A DNA stretch of 62,025 nucleotides, taken from positions 1 through 62,025 of IMG/VR virus record IMGVR_UViG_3300009181_000080. The stretch is one strand, 5' to 3'. Source of the DNA: a virus. A program made the position numbers and the translations under genes. This document shows, in pieces, positions 36,719-45,464 of the stretch (position 1 is the first letter of the stretch; every line of letters starts with the position of its first letter). Below the pieces are notes generated by a model. The model worked only from the letters and a program-made list of their open reading frames with translations, was not told where the DNA came from and did not search any database.

Positions 36719-38776
36719 ATGGCTTACTCAATACAACTATCCAACGGAACAACACTAGTACCAGGCGGTTTATCTGATGGTACGGTTGATACTACACATT
36801 CTAGCTTAATACTGGTCGGAGCAAATTATGCTGGGTACGGACAATTTATTAATGAAAATTTTATTAGGTTATTAGAAAATTTTTCATTTTCGTCGAGTCC
36901 CGCAAACCCACTTAGAGGGCAATTATGGTGGGATACTGTAAACAATATATTAAAAGTATATTCTGGTACGAGCTGGAAGATTTCAACAGGAGCCACAGCC
37001 GCCCCTTTTGTAAGTCCGCCCGGCGACTTAAGTACAACAGGTGGTGATCTTTGGTTTGATAGTACTAATTCGCAACTTAAAGTATATACCGGAAATAACT
37101 GGGTCACAGTTGGGCCAACAGCAACCCCTGCAACAGGCGATACTGGAGCATTTCCGGCTTTAATGGCAGACAGTTCATCAAGTGAACAAAACGCAAGCCA
37201 CATCGTTATACAATTCAGATTTAGTGGTAAAATTTATGCGATACTCGCAAAAGAAACATTTGCATGTAATTTGGCAGGTTTTAGTACAATTAAGGCAGGT
37301 TTAAATTTTAGTACAATCGAAGCTCCGCGGTGGGTATTAAATACCCAAGATGTTGAGGCAAATCCAAGTACCTTAGTCCAGCGCGACACTGGCGGCGGCA
37401 TAAAAGCAGTAACCGTTAATGCCACAACAATAGTCGCTTCAAGTTCGGTAAGTGCTCCTTCTTTTATCGGACCGGTGCAAGGCGATGTAACTGGCAACGT
37501 ATCGGCAACAAATATGTCAGTATCCGGTACTATCAATGCCGGGGAAGTAAAGGTTGGTAGCACAACGGTAGGTACATCTGGTTTTAGCGGTACTATATTA
37601 TCTGCATCACAACCAAACATTACCACCATTGGTACACTAACGTCGTTAAACGTAACTGGTGCGACACAAGTTGCGGCAATCACCTCTAGTGGCACGGTGA
37701 TAGCGTCGACCGTTAATGCCGGTACTATTGGTAACACAAGTACCACACTAACTGGAACATTAAGCACAGCGGCACAACCAAACATTACATCTATTGGTAC
37801 ACTGACCAATTTAACTGTTACCAACCCTATTGTTGGAACATTAAGCACAGCGGCACAAACTAATATCACATCAATTGGTACACTAACAGATTTAATAGTT
37901 AGCGGAACAATAAGCGGCACATTAAGTACAGCGGCACAACCAAATATCACATCGGCCACTGGATTAATTACAGTTGGGGCTATCACCACAGGTGAATGGC
38001 GATCTACGCCAATTGCCCCGGGATTCGGCGGAACCGGTATCAATAATGGGTCAAATACATTAATACTACAAGGTGGTTCCTATACACTAAATCAAACGGT
38101 AACAGCCAATGCATCTCCGACATTTTTTGGAACTAACTTTAGCCAAATTCCAACAACGGCATTAATTAACCGTGACGTCACAGTTACAGCTGGTACTGGC
38201 ATGAGTGGTGGGGGCTCGATGAACTTAGGCGGTTCTGTTACATTGACCAACGCAGGTGTAACAAGTGTAGTATCGGGCACAGGTGTTGGGGTAAGTGGAG
38301 CGACCGGTAACGTTACGGTCAGTATTGGACAAGCGGTTGCTACTTCAAGTAGTCCAACATTTGCCGCGATGACATTAACTGGCGGATTAACTGCAGGCGG
38401 CAACATCGGTGTAACAGGTACATTAACAGTAACCGGAGCGATCCGTGCCACGGACAATGTTACAGCATATTACTCAGATGATAGATTAAAAAATCGTTTG
38501 GGAACGATTGAAAATGCCCTTGATAAGGTGGATCAGCTAACAGGATTCTACTACGAAGCAAATCAAACAGCACAAGATTTAGGATACACAGTCAAACGAG
38601 AAGTTGGTATATCGGCGCAGGACGTACAAAAAGTATTACCAGAAATTGTGACTGCCGCACCGATTGACGACAAGTATTTAACCGTGTATTATGATAGACT
38701 AGCACCCTTATTAATTGAAGCGATCAAAGAGTTAAGGGCGGAAGTAAATGACATCAAGCGTAAGCTGGGGTCATAA
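36719..38776 (+). CDS. Tail fibre protein 3 with S74 intramolecular chaperone
   Basis: In this 685-residue protein, residues 1-140 are the third copy of the shared attachment module (IQLSNGTTLVPG, YGQFINENFIRLLENF, LWWDTVNNILKVYSG). The middle (about 230-460) is a shaft built of GTLSTAAQPNITSIGTLT-like units. The last 100 residues are a peptidase S74 chaperone of the endosialidase type: S586-DDRL-K591 gives the serine/lysine pair that cuts the chaperone off after trimer folding. It is followed by VGISAQDVQKVLPE and a coiled-coil tail. The mature fibre probably ends near residue 585. It is the last of the three paralogous fibres; a short gap separates it from the tandem structural pair. Confidence 0.8.
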   Translation: MAYSIQLSNGTTLVPGGLSDGTVDTTHSSLILVGANYAGYGQFINENFIRLLENFSFSSSPANPLRGQLWWDTVNNILKVYSGTSWKISTGATAAPFVSPPGDLSTTGGDLWFDSTNSQLKVYTGNNWVTVGPTATPATGDTGAFPALMADSSSSEQNASHIVIQFRFSGKIYAILAKETFACNLAGFSTIKAGLNFSTIEAPRWVLNTQDVEANPSTLVQRDTGGGIKAVTVNATTIVASSSVSAPSFIGPVQGDVTGNVSATNMSVSGTINAGEVKVGSTTVGTSGFSGTILSASQPNITTIGTLTSLNVTGATQVAAITSSGTVIASTVNAGTIGNTSTTLTGTLSTAAQPNITSIGTLTNLTVTNPIVGTLSTAAQTNITSIGTLTDLIVSGTISGTLSTAAQPNITSATGLITVGAITTGEWRSTPIAPGFGGTGINNGSNTLILQGGSYTLNQTVTANASPTFFGTNFSQIPTTALINRDVTVTAGTGMSGGGSMNLGGSVTLTNAGVTSVVSGTGVGVSGATGNVTVSIGQAVATSSSPTFAAMTLTGGLTAGGNIGVTGTLTVTGAIRATDNVTAYYSDDRLKNRLGTIENALDKVDQLTGFYYEANQTAQDLGYTVKREVGISAQDVQKVLPEIVTAAPIDDKYLTVYYDRLAPLLIEAIKELRAEVNDIKRKLGS
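37590..37970 (+). repeat. In-frame shaft repeats of fibre 3
   Basis: A unit around TTAAGCACAGCGGCACAA recurs with an 81-bp period (27 residues) at about 37760, 37841 and 37922. A more diverged copy lies about 165 bp further upstream. Each encodes a GTLSTAAQxNITS turn of the fibre shaft. The similarity at DNA level suggests fairly recent duplication, and such arrays can change fibre length by recombination. Confidence 0.75.
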
Positions 38777-38808
38777 GTATTGCAATAACTTATTAGGATA
38801 TACATACT

Positions 38809-39786
38809 ATGGCATATGCCGCCACCGGTTTAATTGAAGCCACAGACTATAACAACTTTTTAAACGGATCAAACCAACTCAATGCGGTTTGGAGCACCGG
38901 GACAGGAAATGCCGGGTATGGCCAAACCGCATTGAGCACAGTATCTGCCGCTGGCACAGTGACTGCCGCGCAGTGGGCTTCATTGATCAATACGCTAAAC
39001 AGTACGCTAACCCATCAATCTGGATCTGGATCTGGCATTAGCGCAACCACAGTTGGCACCACGATCAACTATCTATCAACACTTGGTACTAATATCAATA
39101 CATCATATACTAACAGATTAAACAAAGCAACAAACGGAACTACATTAACTGGGACTGTATATAGCCCTGGGTTCTCACAAGCCAACTCAACCAGCGCATA
39201 CCAAGGTACATTTACTAGGACGATCGCATTTGCATCCGGCAACGCCGCAAGGTATTTCTTTAATGCCGGCGGCTATATTAATTTTATCACAACCTCTGCG
39301 GTTAATAATGATGCCACAAGTCGCTCAGCGGATATGGTCACGCTAATTGGTACAAATCTAGGAAATTTTACAGGATTTGGCGCAGCGGGAAATAGTGGTC
39401 GATCGGGCACCGGTGGCACACTAACTAGTAACGTGACTGGTACAGGTTATTATGGCTTAACTGCATCTGAGGTCAGCTTATCGTATATCAACGCAACAAG
39501 TGTTACATATTCGGGAGATTGGGTCGCATTGAACTATTGGACTAGTGCCCAAAACGCCAGTGGCAATGGAGACAAAGGTAGCACGATATATATTAAAGGA
39601 TACTTCAACTCTGGGGCACAGTCTACATATGCGGCACCACCATCCAATGTTGTGGGTACTGGCACAAGGACTGTCAATACTACAACAGAAGATAGTGTTA
39701 ACGTGACATGGAATCATAGGATTGATGTAGTGTATCCTGAATCTACAAATTTAACTAATACGTGGGGAACGGTTACAATAACATGA
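38809..39786 (+). CDS. Structural protein, first of a tandem paralogous pair
   Basis: This 325-residue protein is rich in serine, threonine, asparagine and glycine, as virion surface proteins are. The start ATGLIEATDYNNFLNG and the end TRTVNTTTEDSVNVTWNHRIDV (in part) are shared with the next protein, along with an ARYFFNAGGYINF block (about 146-158). A TTAGGA-type ribosome-binding site lies before the ATG. No catalytic motif is visible. It is probably a fibre-tip or decoration protein. The gene ends in an ATGA overlap with its paralogue. Confidence 0.55.
   Translation: MAYAATGLIEATDYNNFLNGSNQLNAVWSTGTGNAGYGQTALSTVSAAGTVTAAQWASLINTLNSTLTHQSGSGSGISATTVGTTINYLSTLGTNINTSYTNRLNKATNGTTLTGTVYSPGFSQANSTSAYQGTFTRTIAFASGNAARYFFNAGGYINFITTSAVNNDATSRSADMVTLIGTNLGNFTGFGAAGNSGRSGTGGTLTSNVTGTGYYGLTASEVSLSYINATSVTYSGDWVALNYWTSAQNASGNGDKGSTIYIKGYFNSGAQSTYAAPPSNVVGTGTRTVNTTTEDSVNVTWNHRIDVVYPESTNLTNTWGTVTIT
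39658..39708 (+). repeat. 51-bp identical repeat, copy 1 of 2
   Basis: This 51-bp tract near the 3' end of the first paralogue is identical to 40695-40745 in the second, while the surrounding DNA is clearly diverged. Such an island fits gene conversion or strong purifying selection on the shared C-terminal domain. Confidence 0.9.
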
Positions 39787-40862
39787 GCTATCAAAGTGGT
39801 GGATTAATCGAAGCAGCTGACTATAATCTAATCATCAACGGCGCCAACGGCGACGGTGGATTTACTGGTGTTAATACTTTATGGAGCACTGGTGATACAG
39901 GGTATGGCTATGGACAAACAGCGATATCCACCGTTAGTAGTGGCACCACTGTCACCGCCTCACAGTGGGCGACATTAATAAACGCAATAAATGCCATGAA
40001 CGCACACAACTACCAAACATCGTATAGCAGTAATGGTATACCTGTGCCTGTAACCGGTAATGTTATTACCTATTTAAGCACGGTGCGCGACGCGCTGGCG
40101 CAGGCCGATATCTACCGCGACAACCCGCGACTCATTACGTCCACAGTAGTTGGCACGACTATCACAAAAACTTTTACCCTGGCTAATACCACCAATAGTG
40201 CCACCATTCCTATGTATGTAAGGATTAAATTTGAAACCACTCAGAAAGCGAGGTACTTTTTTAATTGCGGCGGATTTTTTAATCTTCGTATTGTTGATGC
40301 CGTTAATAACGATGGGTCTCTTCGTAGTGCAGATATATGTACAGTAATGAAAACAAACTTTGCTGGTGTTAACTACTTCAGATCAAGGACAAATGGTGGT
40401 TACACTGGCGCAGGGCCAGTGACGTTAGCATCACGTACAGACTATGGATACTATAATCTATCCCCTACCAATGGCTACACTAGGCTAGTTAAGATAGGAA
40501 CTAGCAGTAGTCCCTATTCAACTGATGCGGTCACACTGTGGGGGAGGACACTAATGCCGCCGGGACAAACAGGCGGCACCGGCGCTGGAAACAACAATGC
40601 CAATGGCAGTAACGGGTCTGCAATATTACTTTACATGCAGTTAAGCGTAGGCTCACAGCCGGCATATCCGGAACCACCATCCAATGATCCGGAGACTGGC
40701 ACAAGGACTGTCAATACTACAACAGAAGATAGTGTTAACGTGACAATAAAATATAGGATAGATACTGTGTATCCTGAAGCTACAAATTTAACTAATTCTT
40801 GGGGAACTGTAACCATTGATAATCCCAATGGAGCCGTAACCGACGATACTACTGTACTATAG
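39783..40862 (+). CDS. Structural protein, second of a tandem paralogous pair
   Basis: This is a 359-residue paralogue of the preceding protein. It shares GGLIEAADYNLIINGANG, a VTASQWATLINAINAM-like helix, ARYFFNCGGFFNL and the C-terminal block TRTVNTTTEDSVNVT. A glycine/asparagine loop (GGTGAGNNNANGSNG) and a different middle part set it apart. I place the start at the ATG overlapping the previous TGA (ATGA at 39783) because the alignment with the paralogue begins there. An ATG 21 bp upstream would add only seven unmatched residues. It is probably a virion surface protein. Confidence 0.55.
   Translation: MSYQSGGLIEAADYNLIINGANGDGGFTGVNTLWSTGDTGYGYGQTAISTVSSGTTVTASQWATLINAINAMNAHNYQTSYSSNGIPVPVTGNVITYLSTVRDALAQADIYRDNPRLITSTVVGTTITKTFTLANTTNSATIPMYVRIKFETTQKARYFFNCGGFFNLRIVDAVNNDGSLRSADICTVMKTNFAGVNYFRSRTNGGYTGAGPVTLASRTDYGYYNLSPTNGYTRLVKIGTSSSPYSTDAVTLWGRTLMPPGQTGGTGAGNNNANGSNGSAILLYMQLSVGSQPAYPEPPSNDPETGTRTVNTTTEDSVNVTIKYRIDTVYPEATNLTNSWGTVTIDNPNGAVTDDTTVL
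40695..40745 (+). repeat. 51-bp identical repeat, copy 2 of 2
   Basis: This is the second copy of the tract at 39658-39708, in the same reading frame of the tandem paralogue. Confidence 0.9.
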
Positions 40863-40867
40863 TAATT

Positions 40868-41182
40868 ATGAGTGAACTTGAAACCTTATCCGACGAAATT
40901 AAGCAGGCCACTGACTACCAAGTTAATAAACGTATCCTGCGGGAAAAGATACAAACGGATCTACACTTTACCCACAACGGTGGATTATTTAAAGTGACTC
41001 CGGAACTATTGGCATTCGTGTCAACTTGGTCCGCAGATGAATTGTGCATTGAGGATACTTATCACAATCCAATACAAATTGCTAGAAATGAATTTTTAAT
41101 CCAAGCACAACAGCATTATCAACAAGTAATGAATACATGGCATCAACAACATGCTGAACTTAGAAAAATGCGAAAAGTCTAA
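40868..41182 (+). CDS. Conserved phage protein, small and helical
   Basis: This 104-residue protein is of a kind I recall directly downstream of fibre genes in aquatic T4-like phages, without known function. It is mostly helical. The N-terminal helix contains EIKQATDYQVNKRILREKI, the middle GGLFKVTPELLAFV, and the C-terminal helix is glutamine/histidine-rich (AQQHYQQVMNTWHQQHAEL). No membrane segment. The end overlaps the start of the next gene by 32 bp, beginning the long chain of overlapping genes. It could be a fibre-assembly helper, by position only. Confidence 0.55.
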   Translation: MSELETLSDEIKQATDYQVNKRILREKIQTDLHFTHNGGLFKVTPELLAFVSTWSADELCIEDTYHNPIQIARNEFLIQAQQHYQQVMNTWHQQHAELRKMRKV

Positions 41183-41972
41183 GGGTATCGTTTTATTTGC
41201 ATTTAACACCGATGTCGATTATGTCGCGATTGCTGATCGTGCCAGTAGATTAATCGCACATAACTTAAAACTGCCCATAACACTGATCACAGATATTACC
41301 AGCGATCCAAAATTTAAGTACGATCAAATCGTGCGTATTGAGAACGATACTGAAAATTTTAGATACGATCAAACCCACGAGACTTTACCTTGGAAAAATT
41401 TTGGTAGATACCTAGCGTATGAGTTAAGCCCGTACGATGAAACTATTTTAGTTGATACTGATTATTTGATACTAACCGATAGTTTATTGAAACTACTTGA
41501 TACAGGATTTGACTATAAATTAATGCACCATAGCGTAACGCCCGTTGGTCCCAGCTACGAAATGATGGGGGAAACTAGCCTTCCGTATGTTTGGGCAACC
41601 GTGGTACTATTCAGGAAAACCAAACGGGCTAGATTATTCTTTAATCTCATTGGACGTATACAACGAAACTATCGCTACTACAGAGCATTATATAATATAA
41701 GAGAACCCAACTATCGCAATGACTATGCATTTGCCATCGCAAATATTATTTTATCCGGATATAGCATAAACGAAGATCAAGGTATTCCATGGAGATTATT
41801 TACTATAGAAGAAAAAATTAAATCTATAGTGTTGGATGACCATTTTTTACGTATTCGACATACCGATAATGCGATCGTGATGCCCTATCAAGATATACAT
41901 ATAATGGATAAAGAGTATTTACAAAGCAAAGATTTTGGACAAGTAGTTGAGGCGATCTGTGGACCAATTTAA
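41151..41972 (+). CDS. GT-A-type glycosyltransferase-like protein
   Basis: This 273-residue protein starts KGIVLFAFNTDVDYVAIADR (from residue 11), like nucleotide-sugar-binding Rossmann-type folds. It has a DxD motif at D102-T-D104 (ETILVDTDYLI), the usual metal/nucleotide-sugar site of GT-A enzymes. LPITLITD (41-48) supports the same fold. Family assignment beyond GT-A-like is not possible by eye. The next protein has the same kind of opening (GFVTFALNSDQTNYLELA), suggesting related proteins. The ATG lies inside the 3' end of the previous gene. The sugar donor and acceptor are unknown; virion or host-surface glycans are plausible. Confidence 0.5.
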   Translation: MLNLEKCEKSKGIVLFAFNTDVDYVAIADRASRLIAHNLKLPITLITDITSDPKFKYDQIVRIENDTENFRYDQTHETLPWKNFGRYLAYELSPYDETILVDTDYLILTDSLLKLLDTGFDYKLMHHSVTPVGPSYEMMGETSLPYVWATVVLFRKTKRARLFFNLIGRIQRNYRYYRALYNIREPNYRNDYAFAIANIILSGYSINEDQGIPWRLFTIEEKIKSIVLDDHFLRIRHTDNAIVMPYQDIHIMDKEYLQSKDFGQVVEAICGPI

Positions 41973-42792
41973 AGAACAACAGGGTTTTGTGACATTCGCA
42001 TTAAATTCGGACCAAACAAATTATCTTGAATTAGCATACCTACAAGCACTAAACATCAAAGCAACCCAACAGCTGAATAGCTACGCAGTTATTGTTGATA
42101 GTAATACCAACAAGCTGATGACTGCTAAACACCGCAAGGTATTTGACTATATAATCGTATGTCCGCCCACTGATAAACCATTTGGTATAGAACCATATGT
42201 GGGAAACCTAACACCGTTCAAAGAAACTATAAAACTTGAAAGCGATCTATTATTCACACGGAGCATAGATCATTGGTGGACAGCATTTAGGTTAAAGAAT
42301 ATTTGTTTAAGTAGTGGGGCAAAAAATTATCGTCAACAGGCATCACGTGTACGAAAGTATAGGAAATTATTTGATGATAACAATTTACCAGACATATACA
42401 ATGGACTGATGTATTTTCGTTATACGCAAGAGTCGGTGAACTTTTTTAATACAGCAAAGCAAGTATTCAATAATTGGGATACTATCAAAGATACTTTAAA
42501 AAATTGCAGGGAAGATACGCCAAGTACCGACGTGTTATATGCTATCACAGCATTATTGATTGGCGAAGAAACATGCACTGCACCTAGCTTGGATTTTATA
42601 AATTTTGTACATATGAAATCCGGTATGCAAGGGTGGAGTGATGCAAGGAGTTGGATTGAAACGGTATTAAATGAACGAGACTGTGACGTCATGCGGATCA
42701 ATAATTTAAATCAGTATGACCCAGTCCATTATTACGATAAAACGTATGCCACAGAGGAATTGATCAAATATTATGAGTCCCGAAGAGCTTAA
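41959..42792 (+). CDS. GT-A-like protein, relative of the preceding gene
   Basis: This is a 277-residue protein counted from the GTG at 41959, which gives a short overlap with the previous gene; a TTG 12 bp upstream is an alternative. The opening FVTFALNSDQTNYLELAYLQ parallels the preceding protein. The central acidic motif ESDLLF stands where a DxD would be, and a later PDIYNGLMYFR segment with a conserved asparagine-glycine is common in GT-A transferases. Cysteines are scattered, with no cluster. Likely a sugar transferase or an inactive homologue. The end overlaps the next gene by 20 bp. Confidence 0.45.
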   Translation: MDQFKEQQGFVTFALNSDQTNYLELAYLQALNIKATQQLNSYAVIVDSNTNKLMTAKHRKVFDYIIVCPPTDKPFGIEPYVGNLTPFKETIKLESDLLFTRSIDHWWTAFRLKNICLSSGAKNYRQQASRVRKYRKLFDDNNLPDIYNGLMYFRYTQESVNFFNTAKQVFNNWDTIKDTLKNCREDTPSTDVLYAITALLIGEETCTAPSLDFINFVHMKSGMQGWSDARSWIETVLNERDCDVMRINNLNQYDPVHYYDKTYATEELIKYYESRRA

Positions 42793-43123
42793 GGAATTTT
42801 GTGCCGGCATAAAAGAAATAATACCACCGGTCATTGAGTATAGATTCCACTACGATGATAACGGTGCAATTACTATGTGCTCAATGGTTGGCCATCCCAA
42901 CTCCACTCAGTACATCGTAGTTACTAGAGAAGAGTATGATCGATATTTTGATTATACTATCGTCAATAATCGATTGAAAAAGATAGACAGGGATGCTGGA
43001 TATCGTGTACAATTAGAACGCAGCACTAGAGGATATCCAGTAGTAAGAAACCATGCCGGACTCTTGCTTGAACCAACCGAACCATTTAATGATATAGAAT
43101 ACTATGCCCGTAGAAATAATTGA
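42773..43123 (+). CDS. Conserved hypothetical phage protein
   Basis: This 116-residue protein I recognise only as a recurrent companion of this gene type in phages. It has a short helix (PEELKEFCAGIKEII), then a beta-rich part with IEYRFHYDDNGAITMC, QYIVVTREEYDRYFDY and a basic stretch LKKIDR. There is no catalytic motif, signal or membrane segment. It overlaps both neighbours by 20 bp, so it is embedded between the second and third GT-A-like genes and may be a partner protein. Confidence 0.5.
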   Translation: MSPEELKEFCAGIKEIIPPVIEYRFHYDDNGAITMCSMVGHPNSTQYIVVTREEYDRYFDYTIVNNRLKKIDRDAGYRVQLERSTRGYPVVRNHAGLLLEPTEPFNDIEYYARRNN

Positions 43124-43994
43124 TGTAGCAGACCTAGATTGCATATACTTAACATATGATGAACCTAAAAAAGAAGAATTTTGGATAAAAATCCAAAATA
43201 TGGTGCCGTGGGCAAAAAGAGTTGACGGAGTTAAAGGAAGCGATGCAGCACATAAGGCAGCAGCAGCCGCAAGCGATACCAAACGTTTTATTCTTATCGA
43301 CGGCGATAATATTCCCGATCCTAGTTTTTTTAATCTGCAATTAGCTTTAACTGATAGTAATAAAGATTGTGTATTCCGGTGGAAGGCACGCAATATCATC
43401 AATGGTCTTATGTATGGGAATGGCGGGATGAGTTCGTGGACTAAAGATTTTGTTGATAATATGAAAACACACGAAGCTAGCGACGGCAGTGCGGAAAACG
43501 ATGTAGAGTTTTGTTTTTATCCTAACTACTGGGCAATGAACGATTGTTATAGCACTACCTATCCCAATGGTTCGGCTTTCCAGGCATGGCGAGCTGGATT
43601 CCGTGAAGGCGTAAAAATGTGTTTGGATCGTGGTGCTAAACCTACCCTACAAGAATTTGAAAGCCGGGTGCATAGTCGTAACTACGATCATCTATGTATC
43701 TGGCAAAGTATAGGTGCCGATGTAGAGCATGGTCAAGAAGCGATAGATGGAGCCAGGGCTGGTACTTATTATACTATGCTGACTGGGTGGGATTACAAGC
43801 TAGTCCAGAACTTTGATGAGCTTAAAAAGATGTGGGAAATCATTACACAAGAAAATGCCAATGGAACTATATCACGTGCATTGTGTAGTAGATTAGGGTT
43901 ACCAATTGTCGACATGGATGCAGACGAAAGCCGATTCTTTAAACATCATTATAAGAGTCAGTTTAAAAATCAAGGGCCAATGGTGCGAGAATAA
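43104..43994 (+). CDS. GT-A-type glycosyltransferase-like protein
   Basis: In this 296-residue protein, after an N-terminal Rossmann-like strand set (DCIYLTYDEPKKEEFW, about 12-27), it has the DxD motif D66-G-D68 in FILIDGDNIPD. This is preceded by a helix AAHKAAAAASDTKRF, a layout typical of GT-A transferases in which DxD binds the metal and nucleotide-sugar. A NDVEFCFYPNYWAMND segment (about 133-148) and a HLCIWQSIGADVEHG segment (about 196-210) may line the acceptor site. It ends 2 bp before the 2OG-oxygenase-like gene. Donor and acceptor unknown. Confidence 0.5.
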   Translation: MPVEIIDVADLDCIYLTYDEPKKEEFWIKIQNMVPWAKRVDGVKGSDAAHKAAAAASDTKRFILIDGDNIPDPSFFNLQLALTDSNKDCVFRWKARNIINGLMYGNGGMSSWTKDFVDNMKTHEASDGSAENDVEFCFYPNYWAMNDCYSTTYPNGSAFQAWRAGFREGVKMCLDRGAKPTLQEFESRVHSRNYDHLCIWQSIGADVEHGQEAIDGARAGTYYTMLTGWDYKLVQNFDELKKMWEIITQENANGTISRALCSRLGLPIVDMDADESRFFKHHYKSQFKNQGPMVRE

Positions 43995-43996
43995 TC

Positions 43997-44521
43997 ATGA
44001 TAAACAAAATTAAATTAGATTACGATATTTCTAAGTTCCTAACAGCTGATTACACCCATCATGAGGGTAGCTGTATTAGCCATCAAGTCCACGAACTAAC
44101 AGACATACATGAGAAATATGGTGGTTTCCCAAAGACTTACATATACGAAAATACATTGATACATCAGCTCTGGTGGGATAAATCTCAAATTAACTTTGGG
44201 GAACTTGGTAAGCAATTAGGTATGGAAGTAATCACTGTTAGTACTATTCTACAGCCGCCTGGCTGTATAATCCCACTTCATAGAGATACATTTTTTCAAA
44301 TTAATAAACAGTATCCCAATAAGACAGAAACTAAAGTTCGCGCTAATATTTTTTTAGAAGATTGGAAACTTGGACAGTTCCTTCAATACAACGATGAAGT
44401 ATGTAGTCACTGGCAAGCCGGAGAAGGATTTTTGTGGGATTCGTCTGTTTTACATTTAAGTGCTAATGCTGGCATGCAAGACAAATATACATTACAAGTG
44501 TCGGGATTCCTTGGTGTTTAA
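43997..44521 (+). CDS. 2-oxoglutarate/Fe(II) oxygenase-like protein (Asp/Asn hydroxylase type)
   Basis: This 174-residue protein has the double-stranded beta-helix order: LQPPGCIIPLHRD (85-97) gives the H95-R-D97 metal pair. RANIFLEDWKLGQFLQ (115-130) and GEGFLWDSSVLHLSAN (142-157) follow, giving the third metal histidine H153. KYTLQVSG (163-170) closes it. This matches the aspartyl/asparaginyl hydroxylase-like group of 2OG oxygenases. The role may be hydroxylating a sugar or peptide made by the cluster. It overlaps the next gene by 8 bp if that gene starts at GTG 44514. Confidence 0.6.
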   Translation: MINKIKLDYDISKFLTADYTHHEGSCISHQVHELTDIHEKYGGFPKTYIYENTLIHQLWWDKSQINFGELGKQLGMEVITVSTILQPPGCIIPLHRDTFFQINKQYPNKTETKVRANIFLEDWKLGQFLQYNDEVCSHWQAGEGFLWDSSVLHLSANAGMQDKYTLQVSGFLGV

Positions 44522-45464
44522 AGTTATTCCTGCAGACCGTGCTATATGGAATCAAAATGAATTAATTGATTTTCTAATAGAGCACCAACATACCGATATC
44601 GTATTGTCCACTAATAATGAAGGCCCTGATTGCGCTATACTTGGATTGTATACACTACTAGATAAATTTAATTTTAAATCAGTTAGTATACACACAGCCA
44701 ATCCATTGGAAAAAAGCAATAAGTATAATATTATATCTAAAAGTTTACTATGGGCCCAGGTAAGAAAACCAATTGATGCAAAGTATCATATATGGACACA
44801 GGACCGAGTATTTTCTGCTTATTATGGCAGGCCATTATGGCATCGGATGGGTTTAGCCTCACATTTAAAAACACAACACAATGATATTTCGTATATTAAT
44901 CTTAGGGGAGATTATCATCTTGACGAATCTCGCCGCACCTTCGAATTAACTGATCTATTTTTTAATGCACCAGACCAACTATTAAATTTTTCTAACATAT
45001 CCAGCCAATTGCCGTTAATGGTCGAAACAATAGATGGATACACACCGGGTGTGACTGATACGTCGGGATTCACTGATCAACTAGTAGAGTTTTATACTAA
45101 GGTATTAATTGATATAGTAGCAGAAACATTTACGTCGGGTAATACATTTTTCCCAACAGAAAAAACATTTAGACCGATACTAATGAAAAAACCTTTTATT
45201 GTCATGGGACCTATTAATTATCTGATATACCTGAGACAAATGGGGTTTAAAACATTTTTTGAATATTGGGATGAAGAGTACGATGGGTACGGTCCCAGGA
45301 TTAAATTTCAAAAAATTATAAAATTAATTGATGACCTGTCGAACAAACCTAAAAGCGAGTTATACAGTATGTATCAAAGTATGCAACCTATATTAGAACA
45401 TAACTACAATCTACTGGTATCAAAAACTTACAATAGAAATATAAAATTAGTCAATGACAAATAA
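44514..45464 (+). CDS. TEK-motif family protein, putative glycosyltransferase (member 1)
   Basis: This is a protein of about 317 residues, taking the GTG at 44514 as start (it overlaps the previous stop by 8 bp; an upstream ATG at 44460 would force a long overlap). The C-terminal part has FFPTEKTFRPILMKKPFIVMG, GFKTFFEYWDEEYD and MQPILEHN. The same blocks occur in the genes at 53304 and 61282 and in a divergent form at 46829. The [TS]-E-K-x-[FM]-[KR]-P-[IF] stretch before a hydrophobic strand resembles the donor site of GT-B/exostosin or fucosyltransferase-like enzymes. That link is my inference; phage homologues are mostly unnamed. Confidence 0.5.
   Translation: MFKVIPADRAIWNQNELIDFLIEHQHTDIVLSTNNEGPDCAILGLYTLLDKFNFKSVSIHTANPLEKSNKYNIISKSLLWAQVRKPIDAKYHIWTQDRVFSAYYGRPLWHRMGLASHLKTQHNDISYINLRGDYHLDESRRTFELTDLFFNAPDQLLNFSNISSQLPLMVETIDGYTPGVTDTSGFTDQLVEFYTKVLIDIVAETFTSGNTFFPTEKTFRPILMKKPFIVMGPINYLIYLRQMGFKTFFEYWDEEYDGYGPRIKFQKIIKLIDDLSNKPKSELYSMYQSMQPILEHNYNLLVSKTYNRNIKLVNDK

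Noticed and set aside
37590-37970. CRISPR-like array
   Set aside because: The 81-bp periodic units are in frame, code for a fibre shaft and have no unique spacers.
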